The translations under genes and the position numbers were made by a program. The notes beneath the pieces were generated by a model. The model was not told the DNA's origin, made no database searches, and worked only from the letters and a program-made list of their open reading frames with translations. Shown here piece after piece: positions 38,778-47,949 of a stretch of DNA of 64,000 nucleotides (within the stretch, counting starts at the first letter, position 1; every line of letters starts with the position of its first letter). Origin of the DNA: Chitinophagaceae bacterium (lineage in GTDB: Bacteria; Bacteroidota; Bacteroidia; Chitinophagales; Chitinophagaceae). Location: assembly GCA_947447465.1 (NCBI GenBank), contig CANFKE010000004.1, positions 97,414-161,413 of the forward strand, read 5' to 3'.

Positions 38778-38812
38778 GTGCAGGGTAGTTATCAACTTCC
38801 CTGCACTTTTTT
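38778..38812 (+). terminator. Rho-independent terminator
   Basis: 13-bp stem with one mismatch (38778-38790 with 38794-38806), ATC loop and six T, 20 bases past the dehydrogenase stop codon. Confidence 0.88.
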
Positions 38813-38856
38813 GTTTTTACATTGCTACTATTCAATAATCACTATTGCTTTATTTT

Positions 38857-40080
38857 ATGATGAACACTCGAAAGATAGTTTTACTGTTCGTGATTTTAGT
38901 AACCATGATTGGTCATGTTTTTGCTCAGATCAAGGATCCTCAAGTAGAAGCTATGATGACTCAGCGTGTGCTGACTTGTGATGATATCTATTATAATGCT
39001 ATCACGCTTATTCCCCGGCTATATAGAGCCCAAAAAGCAGATACTGCCGATGCGGTGAATGAGTATTTGCAGAAAAACTGTGGTATGTATGAGGCCTCAG
39101 TAGCCTATAGTATGCTACGTTCTATTGAAAAGAGAACTTTCAGAGAAGGTATCAATAATATATACCGAAACCCGGGTAATGCAAGCGCGGCGGTAAGAGA
39201 GCAATATTACAGGAATAATATCATTGGTTACCTCAATAGCAATTATGACTTTTATAATATGCAATACGAGCCATGGCAGTACAAGCCATTCTATTACAAT
39301 GCATATGTTGAATACAGCAATTTTATACGTTCTATGGCAGGAGGTCTTATGTATCTCAAAGACCTATCTCCAGTTGAGCGTTTTTTGGTGGATTATTATG
39401 CTGACCCTTCTCCTGATAGATTGCACAAATTGTCAGATTCCGTTTATATCGGATCGGTATTAAGGCAAGCATATATGAAGAAGCGGGAATTCGGAGGACT
39501 AAGCTATGGGCTCAGTGTGGGCCTTTGGCATCCGACTGGCAAGTTGAGCCTATTGGGCGATCATCCCACTACAGGTTGTTTTATCGGAAGCAGGCGTAAA
39601 GGATTTTGGTATAACATCACAGTTGGTCTGGCTTTTGGTCAGTCGCCCAATTACTACAATGTCAAAGAAAAGGATTCGGTCTATTCTACCAACGACTTTT
39701 TCGGGTATAATATGGGGCTTGAGTTCGGGCAGGCATTATACAGGACCAAAAGGACTGAATTGGCTGTTTTGGCAGGTATAGCATATGAAGGCACGCAAGC
39801 ATTGAATATTGTAGATCCTGCAGGGGTAAGAAAAGATGTATTGAAAAATATCAATACGCTCAACCTGAATACCGGATTAGAATATAAGATGTACCTGAGA
39901 CATATCAATAAAACTGACTTATCCCTTCATTCTTACCTGTCATTACAAGCCAGATATAATTTTGTCAATTATAAAAATACCGGAGGAACTGACCTGTCGG
40001 GCAATACATTTACGTTTTCATTGGTATGGGGTGGATACAGTAATGCACGGAATAATGGGAAAAGAAAGGCAGCCAACTGA
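38857..40080 (+). CDS. Exported protein with C-terminal barrel-like strands, unknown
   Basis: About 407 residues. ATGs at 38857 and 38860 both give a signal peptide ending GHVFAQ. The first half is helical and rich in Tyr and Asn (LRSIEKRTFREGINNIY, FYNMQYEPWQYKPFYYN); the second half (from about residue 205) alternates like outer-membrane strands (GLSYGLSVGLWHPTG, WYNITVGLAFGQ, LNLNTGLEYKMYL, TFSLVWGGY). It is probably an outer-membrane protein with a periplasmic helical domain. Family not recognised. Confidence 0.7.
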   Translation: MMNTRKIVLLFVILVTMIGHVFAQIKDPQVEAMMTQRVLTCDDIYYNAITLIPRLYRAQKADTADAVNEYLQKNCGMYEASVAYSMLRSIEKRTFREGINNIYRNPGNASAAVREQYYRNNIIGYLNSNYDFYNMQYEPWQYKPFYYNAYVEYSNFIRSMAGGLMYLKDLSPVERFLVDYYADPSPDRLHKLSDSVYIGSVLRQAYMKKREFGGLSYGLSVGLWHPTGKLSLLGDHPTTGCFIGSRRKGFWYNITVGLAFGQSPNYYNVKEKDSVYSTNDFFGYNMGLEFGQALYRTKRTELAVLAGIAYEGTQALNIVDPAGVRKDVLKNINTLNLNTGLEYKMYLRHINKTDLSLHSYLSLQARYNFVNYKNTGGTDLSGNTFTFSLVWGGYSNARNNGKRKAAN

Positions 40081-40120
40081 TTTTACCGACCGATATTATT
40101 ACCGTTTTAACCTTTACAGC

Positions 40121-40151
40121 TTTCTATCTTACAACTAATCTATTACTTTTG
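40121..40151 (+). promoter_or_regulatory. Candidate promoter of the OmpH-like gene
   Basis: TTTC (40121-40124), 19-base spacer, TACTTTTG (40144-40151, exact TAnnTTTG). One mismatch in the -33 element. The ATG at 40173 follows 21 bases later. Confidence 0.45.
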
Positions 40152-40172
40152 ACCAATCTTAATATTAAACAC

Positions 40173-40781
40173 ATGAATAATAAAACATCTATACTAAGTA
40201 CATTGGCACTGGCCGGTGTTATATTTTTTTCTGTAGGTTGTAACAACGCCGGCAGTACTGCTACCACAGCGGTACCTGCTGCGGTAGGAGGTGCCAAGAT
40301 AGCATACGTCAATATCGATTCACTGGAGGAACATTACGAATTGCTGAAACAGCATCGCGAGGAGTTTAAGAAACGCAAAGAGCAGATGGAAGGTGAACTA
40401 CAGCAGAGTGCTCAGCAAATGCAGGCCAAAGCTCAGGATATTCAGAAGAAGGCTCAGGCGCAAACTTTATCTCAGAGCGAATATGAAGCTGCACAAAAGC
40501 AGTATATGAATATGCAGCAGAGCTTGGAGAGTCGCAATCAGGCACTCACTGAGCAACTGATGAAAGAGCAGGAAGAGATGAATAAGGACCTGAAGAAAAG
40601 ATTGGATGCTTATCTGGAAACTTATAATAAAGAGAAACACTACGATTTTATTTTGTCTTATTCAGCCGGTGGAGGTTCTCCGATCATGTATGCCAACAAA
40701 GCATTCGAAATAACTAAAGATGTTATAGCCGGTATGAATGCTACATCTAAAGATGAGGTGAAAAAAGAGGGAAAGAAGTAA
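40173..40781 (+). CDS. OmpH/Skp-family periplasmic chaperone, lipoprotein
   Basis: About 202 residues from ATG 40173; upstream codons of the longest frame overlap the promoter. A lipoprotein signal ends at FSVGC. The mature part begins with the Skp strand KIAYVNIDSLEEHYELL, continues with a long Gln/Lys/Glu-rich coiled coil (about residues 60-150, the jellyfish tentacles) and returns with YDFILSYSAGGGSPIMYAN. Skp-type chaperones hold unfolded outer-membrane proteins in the periplasm. Here lipid anchoring would tether it to a membrane. It precedes the APC permease gene by 52 bases. Confidence 0.88.
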   Translation: MNNKTSILSTLALAGVIFFSVGCNNAGSTATTAVPAAVGGAKIAYVNIDSLEEHYELLKQHREEFKKRKEQMEGELQQSAQQMQAKAQDIQKKAQAQTLSQSEYEAAQKQYMNMQQSLESRNQALTEQLMKEQEEMNKDLKKRLDAYLETYNKEKHYDFILSYSAGGGSPIMYANKAFEITKDVIAGMNATSKDEVKKEGKK

Positions 40782-40833
40782 TTGCCGTCTTTTTCAGTAA
40801 TTTAACCGGGCTAACTTAATCAACTGCATACAT

Positions 40834-42267
40834 TTGGAAAACAGCTCATCATTTCGCCGTTCACTTACTTTGCTCGATGGAGCGTTATTGGTCATCGGGT
40901 CCATGATCGGATCAGGTATTTTTATTGTAAGTGCAGATATTGCCCGCTCAGTAGGTAGTGCCGGTTGGTTGATCGTAGTCTGGTTACTTTCCGGATTCAT
41001 TACGCTTACTGCTGCATTAAGTTATGGCGAGTTGAGTGGTATGTATCCGCATGCAGGTGGGCAATATGTTTATCTCAAAGAAGCTTATGGAAAATTATAT
41101 GGGTTTCTATATGGCTGGTCTTTCTTCGCTGTCATCCAAACGGGTACAATAGCAGCAGTAGGGGTAGCTTTCGGTAAGTTTGCCGGTTATTTGAATCCTG
41201 CTTTGGGCGACGAACATATTCTCTTTGGCACAACTTCGGGCTATCATATTAGTGCCGCACAGCTCATTGGTATTGGAACTATTATATTTCTTACGTTCAT
41301 CAATACTCGTGGGGTAAAGAGCGGTAAGTGGATCCAGTTCGTTTTTACTTTCGCAAAGATCGCAGCAATGGCAGGTCTCATTGTTTTTGGTTTTTTCTTT
41401 TTCAAAGACCATGCAATATGGAGCATGAATTGGAGCAATGCCTGGAATGCAAAAATTATTGGTGGAAGCGCAGCCGTTATTACACACGAGAGTTTGGCAA
41501 GTGGTGCATTGGTTGTTGCTATTTGTACAGCTATGGTAGGTGCTATATTTTCCAGCGATGCATGGAACAGTGTTACATTCATTGCCGGGGAGATAAAGAA
41601 ACCGGAACGAAATATCGGTCTGAGTTTGTTCATAGGCACATTGGTAGTTACAACACTATACGTAAGCATGAATCTTATGTACCTCAATGTAATGAGCGTA
41701 TCTGAGATAGCAGGAGCACCTTCAGATAGGGTAGCTACTGCTGCTGCACTAAAAATATGGGGTGGTGATGGCGCTAAGATCATTGCGCTGCTTATTATGG
41801 TATCAACATTCGGCTGCAATAACGGCCTCATACTTTCGGGGGCAAGGGTCTATTTTACTATGGCAAAAGACGGATTGTTCCTCCCTGCTGCTAAGAAATT
41901 GAATAGTAAGGGCGTTCCTTCTATTGCACTGTGGATGCAGTGTATATGGGCTTCTGCACTTTGCCTGAGTGGTAAATATGGTGCCTTGCTCGACTTTATA
42001 GTCTTTACCGTATTGATATTCTACATACTTACTATCGGAGGTATCTTCAGATTGCGAATGACTCGTCCTGACCATCCAAGGCCTTACAAGGCATTCGGAT
42101 ATCCGTTCATACCGGCATTGTATATTGCTATGGCTGCATTTATCTGTGTAGTCTTATTGATCGAAAAACAGGAAACTACCTGGCCCGGGCTTATCATTAC
42201 CCTGATAGGTCTGCCTATATATTATTTATTACAAAAGAGTGGAGTAAAAGGTGATGAACAAAGCTGA
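40834..42267 (+). CDS. APC-family amino acid permease
   Basis: 477 residues, about twelve hydrophobic helices. The first helix block IGSMIGSGIFIVSADIA carries the GSGIF motif of the APC superfamily (LAT/YjeH-like). No ATG is available in frame near the start: the TTG at 40834 is the best candidate, giving MENSSSFRRSLTLLDGA, and the preceding stretch is non-coding. Substrate is probably an amino acid; it cannot be refined by eye. Its stop overlaps the start of the downstream kinase gene by 14 bases, suggesting an operon. Confidence 0.85.
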   Translation: MENSSSFRRSLTLLDGALLVIGSMIGSGIFIVSADIARSVGSAGWLIVVWLLSGFITLTAALSYGELSGMYPHAGGQYVYLKEAYGKLYGFLYGWSFFAVIQTGTIAAVGVAFGKFAGYLNPALGDEHILFGTTSGYHISAAQLIGIGTIIFLTFINTRGVKSGKWIQFVFTFAKIAAMAGLIVFGFFFFKDHAIWSMNWSNAWNAKIIGGSAAVITHESLASGALVVAICTAMVGAIFSSDAWNSVTFIAGEIKKPERNIGLSLFIGTLVVTTLYVSMNLMYLNVMSVSEIAGAPSDRVATAAALKIWGGDGAKIIALLIMVSTFGCNNGLILSGARVYFTMAKDGLFLPAAKKLNSKGVPSIALWMQCIWASALCLSGKYGALLDFIVFTVLIFYILTIGGIFRLRMTRPDHPRPYKAFGYPFIPALYIAMAAFICVVLLIEKQETTWPGLIITLIGLPIYYLLQKSGVKGDEQS

Positions 42268-43252
42268 CCTCAACAAGATTTTTAAAGATATGAATGACCT
42301 CCATGTAATGGTGGTCGGAGATGTGATGCTCGATAACTACTGGTGGGGAAATGTAGACAGGATCTCACCGGAAGCACCCGTTCCTATTGTATCGCTCGAC
42401 AGGCGAGAAAGCAGACTGGGTGGTGCCGCAAATGTTGCAATTAATTGCCGTGCATTGGGTGCCCGTGTTACCCTGGCCAGCGTTGTCGGAGATGATGCTG
42501 AAGGTGATTCGTTGATCCGTATGGCTGATGAAGCCGGCATTGAAACGGATCTTATTATGAAGAGTTTCAGACGGCCTACTACTACCAAAGTAAGGATACT
42601 GAGCCGCAATCAGCAAATGATGCGTCTCGATGATGAAACCACCGATGACCTCTATACAGAGGAAGAACATCCTTTCATTGATATGGTACTGCGTTATCTG
42701 CAGCGTGTAAAACCACAGGTACTCATTTTCGAAGATTATAACAAAGGTGTGCTCAAAGAGAATGTGATCAATCGCATCACTGCTCATTGCAATGAGATAG
42801 GCATCATCACAGCGGTAGACCCTAAAAAGAAAAATTTCCTTTCTTATAAGCACGTAACTCTTTTTAAGCCAAATTTGAAAGAAGTAAGAGAGGGGCTGAA
42901 TTTGTCACTTGAAAATACAGGTTTGGCTGAACTGAATGATGTGCACCATAAACTCAATGAAGTGCTCGAACACAAGATCACTTTCATCACACTATCAGAA
43001 AGGGGGGTGTTCTACAATGATAGTCACACTTCAGGTATCATCCCTTCCCATATCCGTGATATTGCTGATGTGTCTGGTGCAGGTGATACGGTCATCGCCA
43101 CAGCAGCAATGGTTTATGCACTTACCCAAAACGTTCATCTTATGGCCGAGGTATCTAATCTTGCCGGTGGTTTGGTATGCGAAGATGTAGGCGTTGTTTC
43201 TATCAAAAAAGATAAGCTGCTGAAAGAAAGCGAATTGGTATTATGTAAGTAA
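42254..43252 (+). CDS. RfaE1-like heptose-7-phosphate kinase (PfkB family)
   Basis: 332 residues from ATG 42254. Blocks VMVVGDVMLDNYWWG, RISPEAPVPIV, RLGGAANVAINCRALGA and the C-terminal DVSGAGDTVIATAA identify a ribokinase-fold enzyme of the HldE/RfaE domain I type. In LPS synthesis this kinase phosphorylates D-glycero-D-manno-heptose 7-phosphate at C1. The nucleotidyl-transferase domain II of HldE is absent, so a separate RfaE2 would be needed. Start overlaps the permease stop. A bidirectional terminator follows. Confidence 0.85.
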   Translation: MNKADLNKIFKDMNDLHVMVVGDVMLDNYWWGNVDRISPEAPVPIVSLDRRESRLGGAANVAINCRALGARVTLASVVGDDAEGDSLIRMADEAGIETDLIMKSFRRPTTTKVRILSRNQQMMRLDDETTDDLYTEEEHPFIDMVLRYLQRVKPQVLIFEDYNKGVLKENVINRITAHCNEIGIITAVDPKKKNFLSYKHVTLFKPNLKEVREGLNLSLENTGLAELNDVHHKLNEVLEHKITFITLSERGVFYNDSHTSGIIPSHIRDIADVSGAGDTVIATAAMVYALTQNVHLMAEVSNLAGGLVCEDVGVVSIKKDKLLKESELVLCK

Positions 43253-43279
43253 TGCAGCGAATAGATAAATTGACTCAAA

Positions 43280-43313
43280 CAATAAAGGATGTCCGACCGG
43301 ACATCCTTTATTG
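43280..43313. terminator. Bidirectional terminator
   Basis: Perfect 15-bp stem (43280-43294 with 43299-43313) around GACC, between convergent genes ending at 43252 and 43332. Confidence 0.88.
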
Positions 43314-43331
43314 TTTATAGTGATTTGTACT

Positions 43332-46103
43332 TTACTTAGATAGTCTATATCCCAATGTTAGTCTGAAATAACTGGTTGACAGGCCTTTGTTCACATCATA
43401 TCCGCCCTGTATATTTGTCTTTGCAGGTGCTTTCTGCAACATCGCATCTATCAGCCATCTCTTTCTTATCTCATAACTAACCCCAAGCATGTAGCCCATT
43501 CTGAATAATCCGCCACTTTGTGCAGGGTACAACGGGCCAGAATAACTACTGATGTTATTACCTGCATATTGTAATACTGAACTTATTGGCGCAGGAGCCG
43601 TAGGGTATATTGTGAAGGTCGTATCATTACGTACAATTGCTTGAGCAGTGAAGGTGTTTTCTTTTATTTGAATGTACTTGCTGTAATTAAGACTCACACC
43701 ACCATATACCGAAAGCTTATCATTGATCGAATACTTCAGTAGTATGGGTAACTCAAATTCCAGATAATTGCCTCCGGTAGCATATGATTTTACTATAGAG
43801 TCATGTGTTTCATGGTAGGCAACATTGATCCGTAACAGATACCCTGTAGTCTGGTTGTTCTGTATTACAGGTATCAGGAAACTATCTACATTGGTTACGG
43901 TTCCGTTAGGGTCTGTCTTGTAGAATGTTTGTGTACCACTCAATCCGTTAGATCTTGCTCTTGATGACTTGATCGCAGGTTGTGCCATGATCGAGAATTT
44001 TGATGATAATCTGCGCTCTATAAATGGAGAGATCACCAGTTTGTTCGATGCATCATGAGTAAAGCCACCTTCATAACCTGCTTTTATACCGTAAGTGAAA
44101 CCACCGAATTTCTGTTTAGCTGCAGGAGAGTCTATTCCTGCGGTTGCAGCAGCAGGGACCGGCAAAGGCGCTGTATCTGTTGGCTTTATCGATGGTTTAG
44201 GTACTTCCTTAAATGTACTCATTACTTTTTGTGTCTCCGGAACTGGTGTGGTTTTTACCTGAACTGCAACTGTCTGACCCGGCTCTTTGATTGCAGCAAC
44301 TGCTGCACCCAAAGTATTATTTGTTTCTGTTTTGCCCGTTGTTTTCTTATCCTTCTTTTGCTTGGCAGAAACAATAATTGTGGTAGCGGCTGTTGGCCTG
44401 GTTTTCTCTGACTTCTTTTTATTTTTTACTGCATTCTCTGTTCGTAATTTAATTGCATCATCAGATTGATGTGCTGCAATTTTCTCTTCAGATCTTGGTT
44501 GTTCTTTCTTGTTCTTTTTTGTAGCTGTAGTCGCTGATGATTTTCTATTTGCTTCAGGCTTGGTAGCAGCAACTTTATTGGTGATTATTTTGCCCTCATT
44601 CTTAGTTACACTTTTTGCAACCTTCTCTCGGGTTGGTACTAATAGAGTAGAAGAAACGTCTGTGTTTACTTTTGCATTTTTACCAGAAGCAAGTTGGCTT
44701 ATGTTGACTGCACCATCTGTCTTTTTTACAACGTTTTTGTGTGGAACATTTACATGTGTGGTATTGGCATGTATTTCTGTCGTCGTTGCAGCAGCTACCT
44801 GATTGACCAATTCACCTTTTTGTTTTTTATTGGCAGATGCTGGTAAATGGTTCTTATTGCTGGTCTTTCTGGTCGTGGTGCCCTTGTTTGCAGGAGTTTT
44901 TGTTACTGCCGAAATACTTGAACCCACTACTTCAGTTTTCTTAGTAGCTGTAATTGTTACCGGATTTTTAGACACTTGTTCTTCGTGCTTTTTGTTCTTT
45001 ACAACACCGGTTTGTATAGTCTTGTTGCCAGCACCATTATCAATGACTTTTATTCCATCTTTCTTTGTTATGCTGTTATTCGTATTGTCAGTCGCTACAC
45101 GCTTATCCCTTTTCTCTGTAGCCGATGCTACAGATGTTGCGCTATTTATACTGCTATTATCATTGGTAATCGAGTATGGATTGTTTTGATGGTCACGGTT
45201 CGTACTACGTCCTTGTTTTTTATGTGGGGTAGAAACCGCTATCTGATCGCTATTCGCAGCCTTATTATTTACTTTACCTGATTTAATACCCTTTGTTCTT
45301 ATAGATTTGCTGTTGTTAGTAGCCCTCTGCTCTTCATGATCAGATCCGGTTACTGCAACGCCTTCATATCTGGTATTCGCTGCATAGGTATTGCGTGGTG
45401 CCGGTTCATCAATATTTACCTTAGGCTTTCTACCAAAAGTAACATTGTCCTCTTCACTTTCATCTGCAAGATTGTAGTTATTGGTGATGTTAGCAGGTTC
45501 CGATTCTGCCACTACTATGTTGTTATGGCTCTTATTATTAACAACGTAACGTACAGGCGAATTATTTCTGCTTTGCATTTCCGGTTCTACATTAGCCATT
45601 GCTACTGCGGTATTGTCCAATATACTGCCACGTTTATCTTTTGTAGTAGTTGCAGCAACATTATAGTCTATGCTATTAGCAGTAATGGATGGGTCCGATA
45701 CCGTTGAACTTTCAAGGGTATTATTATTGCTATTGGTATTTTTTAGTTCATTTTTATGTTTGTGTGAATTGATAACTGTTGATTTTTCGCTCCCTGCAGA
45801 TGTGTTACCGGGAGTGCTCGTCTGTATTGCTGCAGATTTTTGCTGAATAGATGCGATGCCGGAAGCGTCAGCAACATCGGGCTTCACTCCCGAATGTCCG
45901 TTCATCTTCCAAGCGAAGAGAGAACCAAACAGCCCTATCCCACACAACATCACAAAAAACCATCTCCACGCGAAGGGGCGTTTTTTCTTATCATTGTCTA
46001 ACCTCCGCTCCAGAGCATCCCACACATCGGGAGGCGGTACCTCAGTGTACCCACCAAGGCCCTCTCTGAAAAGGTTATCAATATTGTTTACATCTTGTTT
46101 CAT
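43332..46103 (-). CDS. Trans-envelope protein: cytoplasmic head, membrane helix, long linker, outer-membrane barrel
   Basis: 923 residues. Residues 1-42 (IDNLFREGLGGYTEVPPPDVW) resemble the cytoplasmic head of Bacteroidota anti-sigma-like proteins; 43-65 form one inner-membrane helix (WRWFFVMLCGIGLFGSLFAW). About 66-680 is a low-complexity linker very rich in Lys, Asn, Thr, Ser and Ala, without predicted folds. From about 690 the sequence reads as outer-membrane strands (FGGFTYGIKAGYEGGF, LEFELPILLKYSI, LSVYGGVSLNYSKYI) ending in FRLTLGYRLSK. It follows an ECF sigma gene by 8 bases. I infer it spans both membranes and controls the sigma factor; the barrel could instead sit elsewhere. The antisense frame holds long spurious Cys/Phe-rich ORFs. 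Confidence 0.8.
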   Translation of the reverse strand: MKQDVNNIDNLFREGLGGYTEVPPPDVWDALERRLDNDKKKRPFAWRWFFVMLCGIGLFGSLFAWKMNGHSGVKPDVADASGIASIQQKSAAIQTSTPGNTSAGSEKSTVINSHKHKNELKNTNSNNNTLESSTVSDPSITANSIDYNVAATTTKDKRGSILDNTAVAMANVEPEMQSRNNSPVRYVVNNKSHNNIVVAESEPANITNNYNLADESEEDNVTFGRKPKVNIDEPAPRNTYAANTRYEGVAVTGSDHEEQRATNNSKSIRTKGIKSGKVNNKAANSDQIAVSTPHKKQGRSTNRDHQNNPYSITNDNSSINSATSVASATEKRDKRVATDNTNNSITKKDGIKVIDNGAGNKTIQTGVVKNKKHEEQVSKNPVTITATKKTEVVGSSISAVTKTPANKGTTTRKTSNKNHLPASANKKQKGELVNQVAAATTTEIHANTTHVNVPHKNVVKKTDGAVNISQLASGKNAKVNTDVSSTLLVPTREKVAKSVTKNEGKIITNKVAATKPEANRKSSATTATKKNKKEQPRSEEKIAAHQSDDAIKLRTENAVKNKKKSEKTRPTAATTIIVSAKQKKDKKTTGKTETNNTLGAAVAAIKEPGQTVAVQVKTTPVPETQKVMSTFKEVPKPSIKPTDTAPLPVPAAATAGIDSPAAKQKFGGFTYGIKAGYEGGFTHDASNKLVISPFIERRLSSKFSIMAQPAIKSSRARSNGLSGTQTFYKTDPNGTVTNVDSFLIPVIQNNQTTGYLLRINVAYHETHDSIVKSYATGGNYLEFELPILLKYSINDKLSVYGGVSLNYSKYIQIKENTFTAQAIVRNDTTFTIYPTAPAPISSVLQYAGNNISSYSGPLYPAQSGGLFRMGYMLGVSYEIRKRWLIDAMLQKAPAKTNIQGGYDVNKGLSTSYFRLTLGYRLSK

Positions 46104-46111
46104 CGCTATTC

Positions 46112-46705
46112 CTATTGCATTAATAAATTTATCTTATCCTTAAGTCTGCGCCGGGCATCGTTCAAATACCAGCGGCTGTTATTCTCTGTTATGTTCAATA
46201 AAGTTGCTATCTCTTTATGAGGGTAATTCTCAAATACAAATAAATTGAAAACTGCCAGTTGTGCTTCAGGCAATGTCTGTACTACCTGCATCAATTCCTT
46301 GAATGAAAGGTTCCCCAACGATCCGCTGTCAGTGAAGCCATCTTCAGGTTGCACTTCTTTGGTTATCTGGTCGTTTTTAAGATTTTTCCTTAAATGGTCT
46401 GTAACTGTATTGATTACTATCCTCCTTATCCAACCCTCAAATGCACCTTGAAATGAATATTGGTCCAGCTTAGTAAATATTTTGTAGAACGAGTCATTCA
46501 GTATCTCCTTTGCCGCATCTTCATTACCAAACATGTATCTTTTTATGATGCCGTACGCTGCAGGAGAATAAATGTCATATAGTTTTTTTTGTGCACTTCT
46601 CGACTGGGCAATACACTCTTTCACAAGCACATAAAGGTCTTGCTGCTCTGCAGCTACCTTTTCTGAGGCTTGTAAAGGAATATTTATGTTCAATTGTCCG
46701 GTCAA
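46112..46705 (-). CDS. ECF sigma factor (RNA polymerase sigma-70 family)
   Basis: 197 residues. Region 2 is visible in YDIYSPAAYGIIKRYM...DAAKEILNDSFYKIFTKL with the DNA-melting segment FEGWIRRIVINTVTDHLRK; region 4 is PEAQLAVFNLFVFENYPHKEIATLLNI...SRWYLNDARRRLK. It lacks the 1.1 and 3 regions, as expected of ECF factors. It lies upstream of, and is almost certainly cotranscribed with, the trans-envelope protein gene, the usual position of an anti-sigma partner. Target promoters unknown. Confidence 0.93.
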   Translation of the reverse strand: MTGQLNINIPLQASEKVAAEQQDLYVLVKECIAQSRSAQKKLYDIYSPAAYGIIKRYMFGNEDAAKEILNDSFYKIFTKLDQYSFQGAFEGWIRRIVINTVTDHLRKNLKNDQITKEVQPEDGFTDSGSLGNLSFKELMQVVQTLPEAQLAVFNLFVFENYPHKEIATLLNITENNSRWYLNDARRRLKDKINLLMQ

Positions 46706-47005
46706 CGAATGGTGTTTATTTAATATGATATTTGGGCGTAGTTCTCCGTTTTAACAATGACGTGTCGGAGCGATGAAATGTTAGGATCTCAGGCAAATTT
46801 TCTTGCATGGTCATACTTTACCGCATATTATTTTCCTAAGTTACTAACAATTGACCTTAATTGCACGTCAACTATTGATGGAAAGGTATGTTCTACGTGT
46901 TTGGATAAAAATTATTAACTGATAATTAATAGTATTAATTCGAGCCCCAATACACCTTCCTAAAGTAGTAATTATAGATACATTTGCCATTCAAACAATT
47001 GACCT
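46706..47005. other. Intergenic region with one -7 element
   Basis: About 300 bases between divergent genes. TACATTTG (46979-46986) is an exact TAnnTTTG box 20 bases before the T9SS gene at 47006; no clear -33 partner. Nothing else recognised. Confidence 0.45.
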
Positions 47006-47896
47006 ATGAAGAAAATTTACCTACTCATCATAACCGCTCTTTCGTTCAGCATACCTCATTCTAACGGTCAGGGTGTTTCTTCCCTTGGCGAAAATTTTGA
47101 TCTCACCTGTGCGTCTGGAGGTATCAGTTATCCGTTAAATTGGTCGGAATGGAACATTATTCCTCCAACTACAGCACTTGCCTGGTCGTGCACAGAATTA
47201 GGTGGCAGGTATGGCACTCCGGGTATTCAGTGCAATAGCTATTTCGGAGGTACTCATTATATCGATACAGCGTGGCTATTCACTCCGCAACTCAACCTGA
47301 CCGGTTTTACTGATAGTGTCTATCTGCGTTTTGATTCTCGTTACACAGTCAGTGGTGCGCGTATGCAGGTATTGATCAACAACGTATATCATCCGGGTTC
47401 TGCCCCCGATAGTGTCGGGGTACCTTCTACATGGATTGATATGGCCAATAGAACCACTCCTGTTATTGGCCCTGATGATTCCGCAGGTTGGGTAACTCAT
47501 TATGTAAATCTTACTTCATACAAGAACACTCCGCTTTATGTAGCCTTCAGATATGCTACAGGCAATACTGCCGGTGGTATTTGGACCATAGATAATGTAT
47601 TTCTCACACCTTGGGGGTTGAACGTAGATAAAGAAGTAAAAAAGAGTATTACCCTAACTGTTCTTGGTAACAGTACTACGGATAAGATAAGCTTCTCAGG
47701 TACATTCTATGATGCAGGAAATTATGATGTTCAGATTTATGATAATTTAGGCAGGATTGTTCATAACGGTTCATTCTATACCAACAGCGGCACTTCTTCG
47801 CATACCTTGAGTCACCTTGGTCTCCATAGTGGTATGTATATAGTTAAGGTAGGTAATGCAACCAGCTATCAGATCGTTAAAGCTATTGTAGAATAG
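47006..47896 (+). CDS. T9SS-sorted choice-of-anchor J protein
   Basis: 296 residues with signal peptide (MKKIYLLIITALSFSIPHSN, cleavage near NGQ). Residues about 25-205 form a jelly-roll like the choice-of-anchor J / cleaved adhesin domain (GENFDL, LNWSEWNI, TAWLFTPQLNLTGF, GWVTHYVNLTSYKNTPLYVA, GIWTIDNVFL). The C-terminus (ISFSGTFYDAGNYDVQIYDN ... HSGMYIVKV) is a T9SS type A sorting domain. Likely a surface adhesin or glycan-binding protein. Confidence 0.85.
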   Translation: MKKIYLLIITALSFSIPHSNGQGVSSLGENFDLTCASGGISYPLNWSEWNIIPPTTALAWSCTELGGRYGTPGIQCNSYFGGTHYIDTAWLFTPQLNLTGFTDSVYLRFDSRYTVSGARMQVLINNVYHPGSAPDSVGVPSTWIDMANRTTPVIGPDDSAGWVTHYVNLTSYKNTPLYVAFRYATGNTAGGIWTIDNVFLTPWGLNVDKEVKKSITLTVLGNSTTDKISFSGTFYDAGNYDVQIYDNLGRIVHNGSFYTNSGTSSHTLSHLGLHSGMYIVKVGNATSYQIVKAIVE

Positions 47897-47949
47897 ATAC
47901 AATAAGCAGATGATTGTCTAGTGCAATACCTTTAAGTTGTGACACACTT

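Noticed and set aside
42251..43252. Full bifunctional HldE
   Set aside because: The protein ends after the ribokinase-like domain; the nucleotidyl-transferase domain is missing, so only RfaE1-like kinase is supported.
44055..45707. Series of long plus-strand ORFs rich in Cys, Phe and Ile
   Set aside because: They lie antisense to the low-complexity linker of the 923-residue protein; repetitive codons of that gene give open but meaningless opposite frames.
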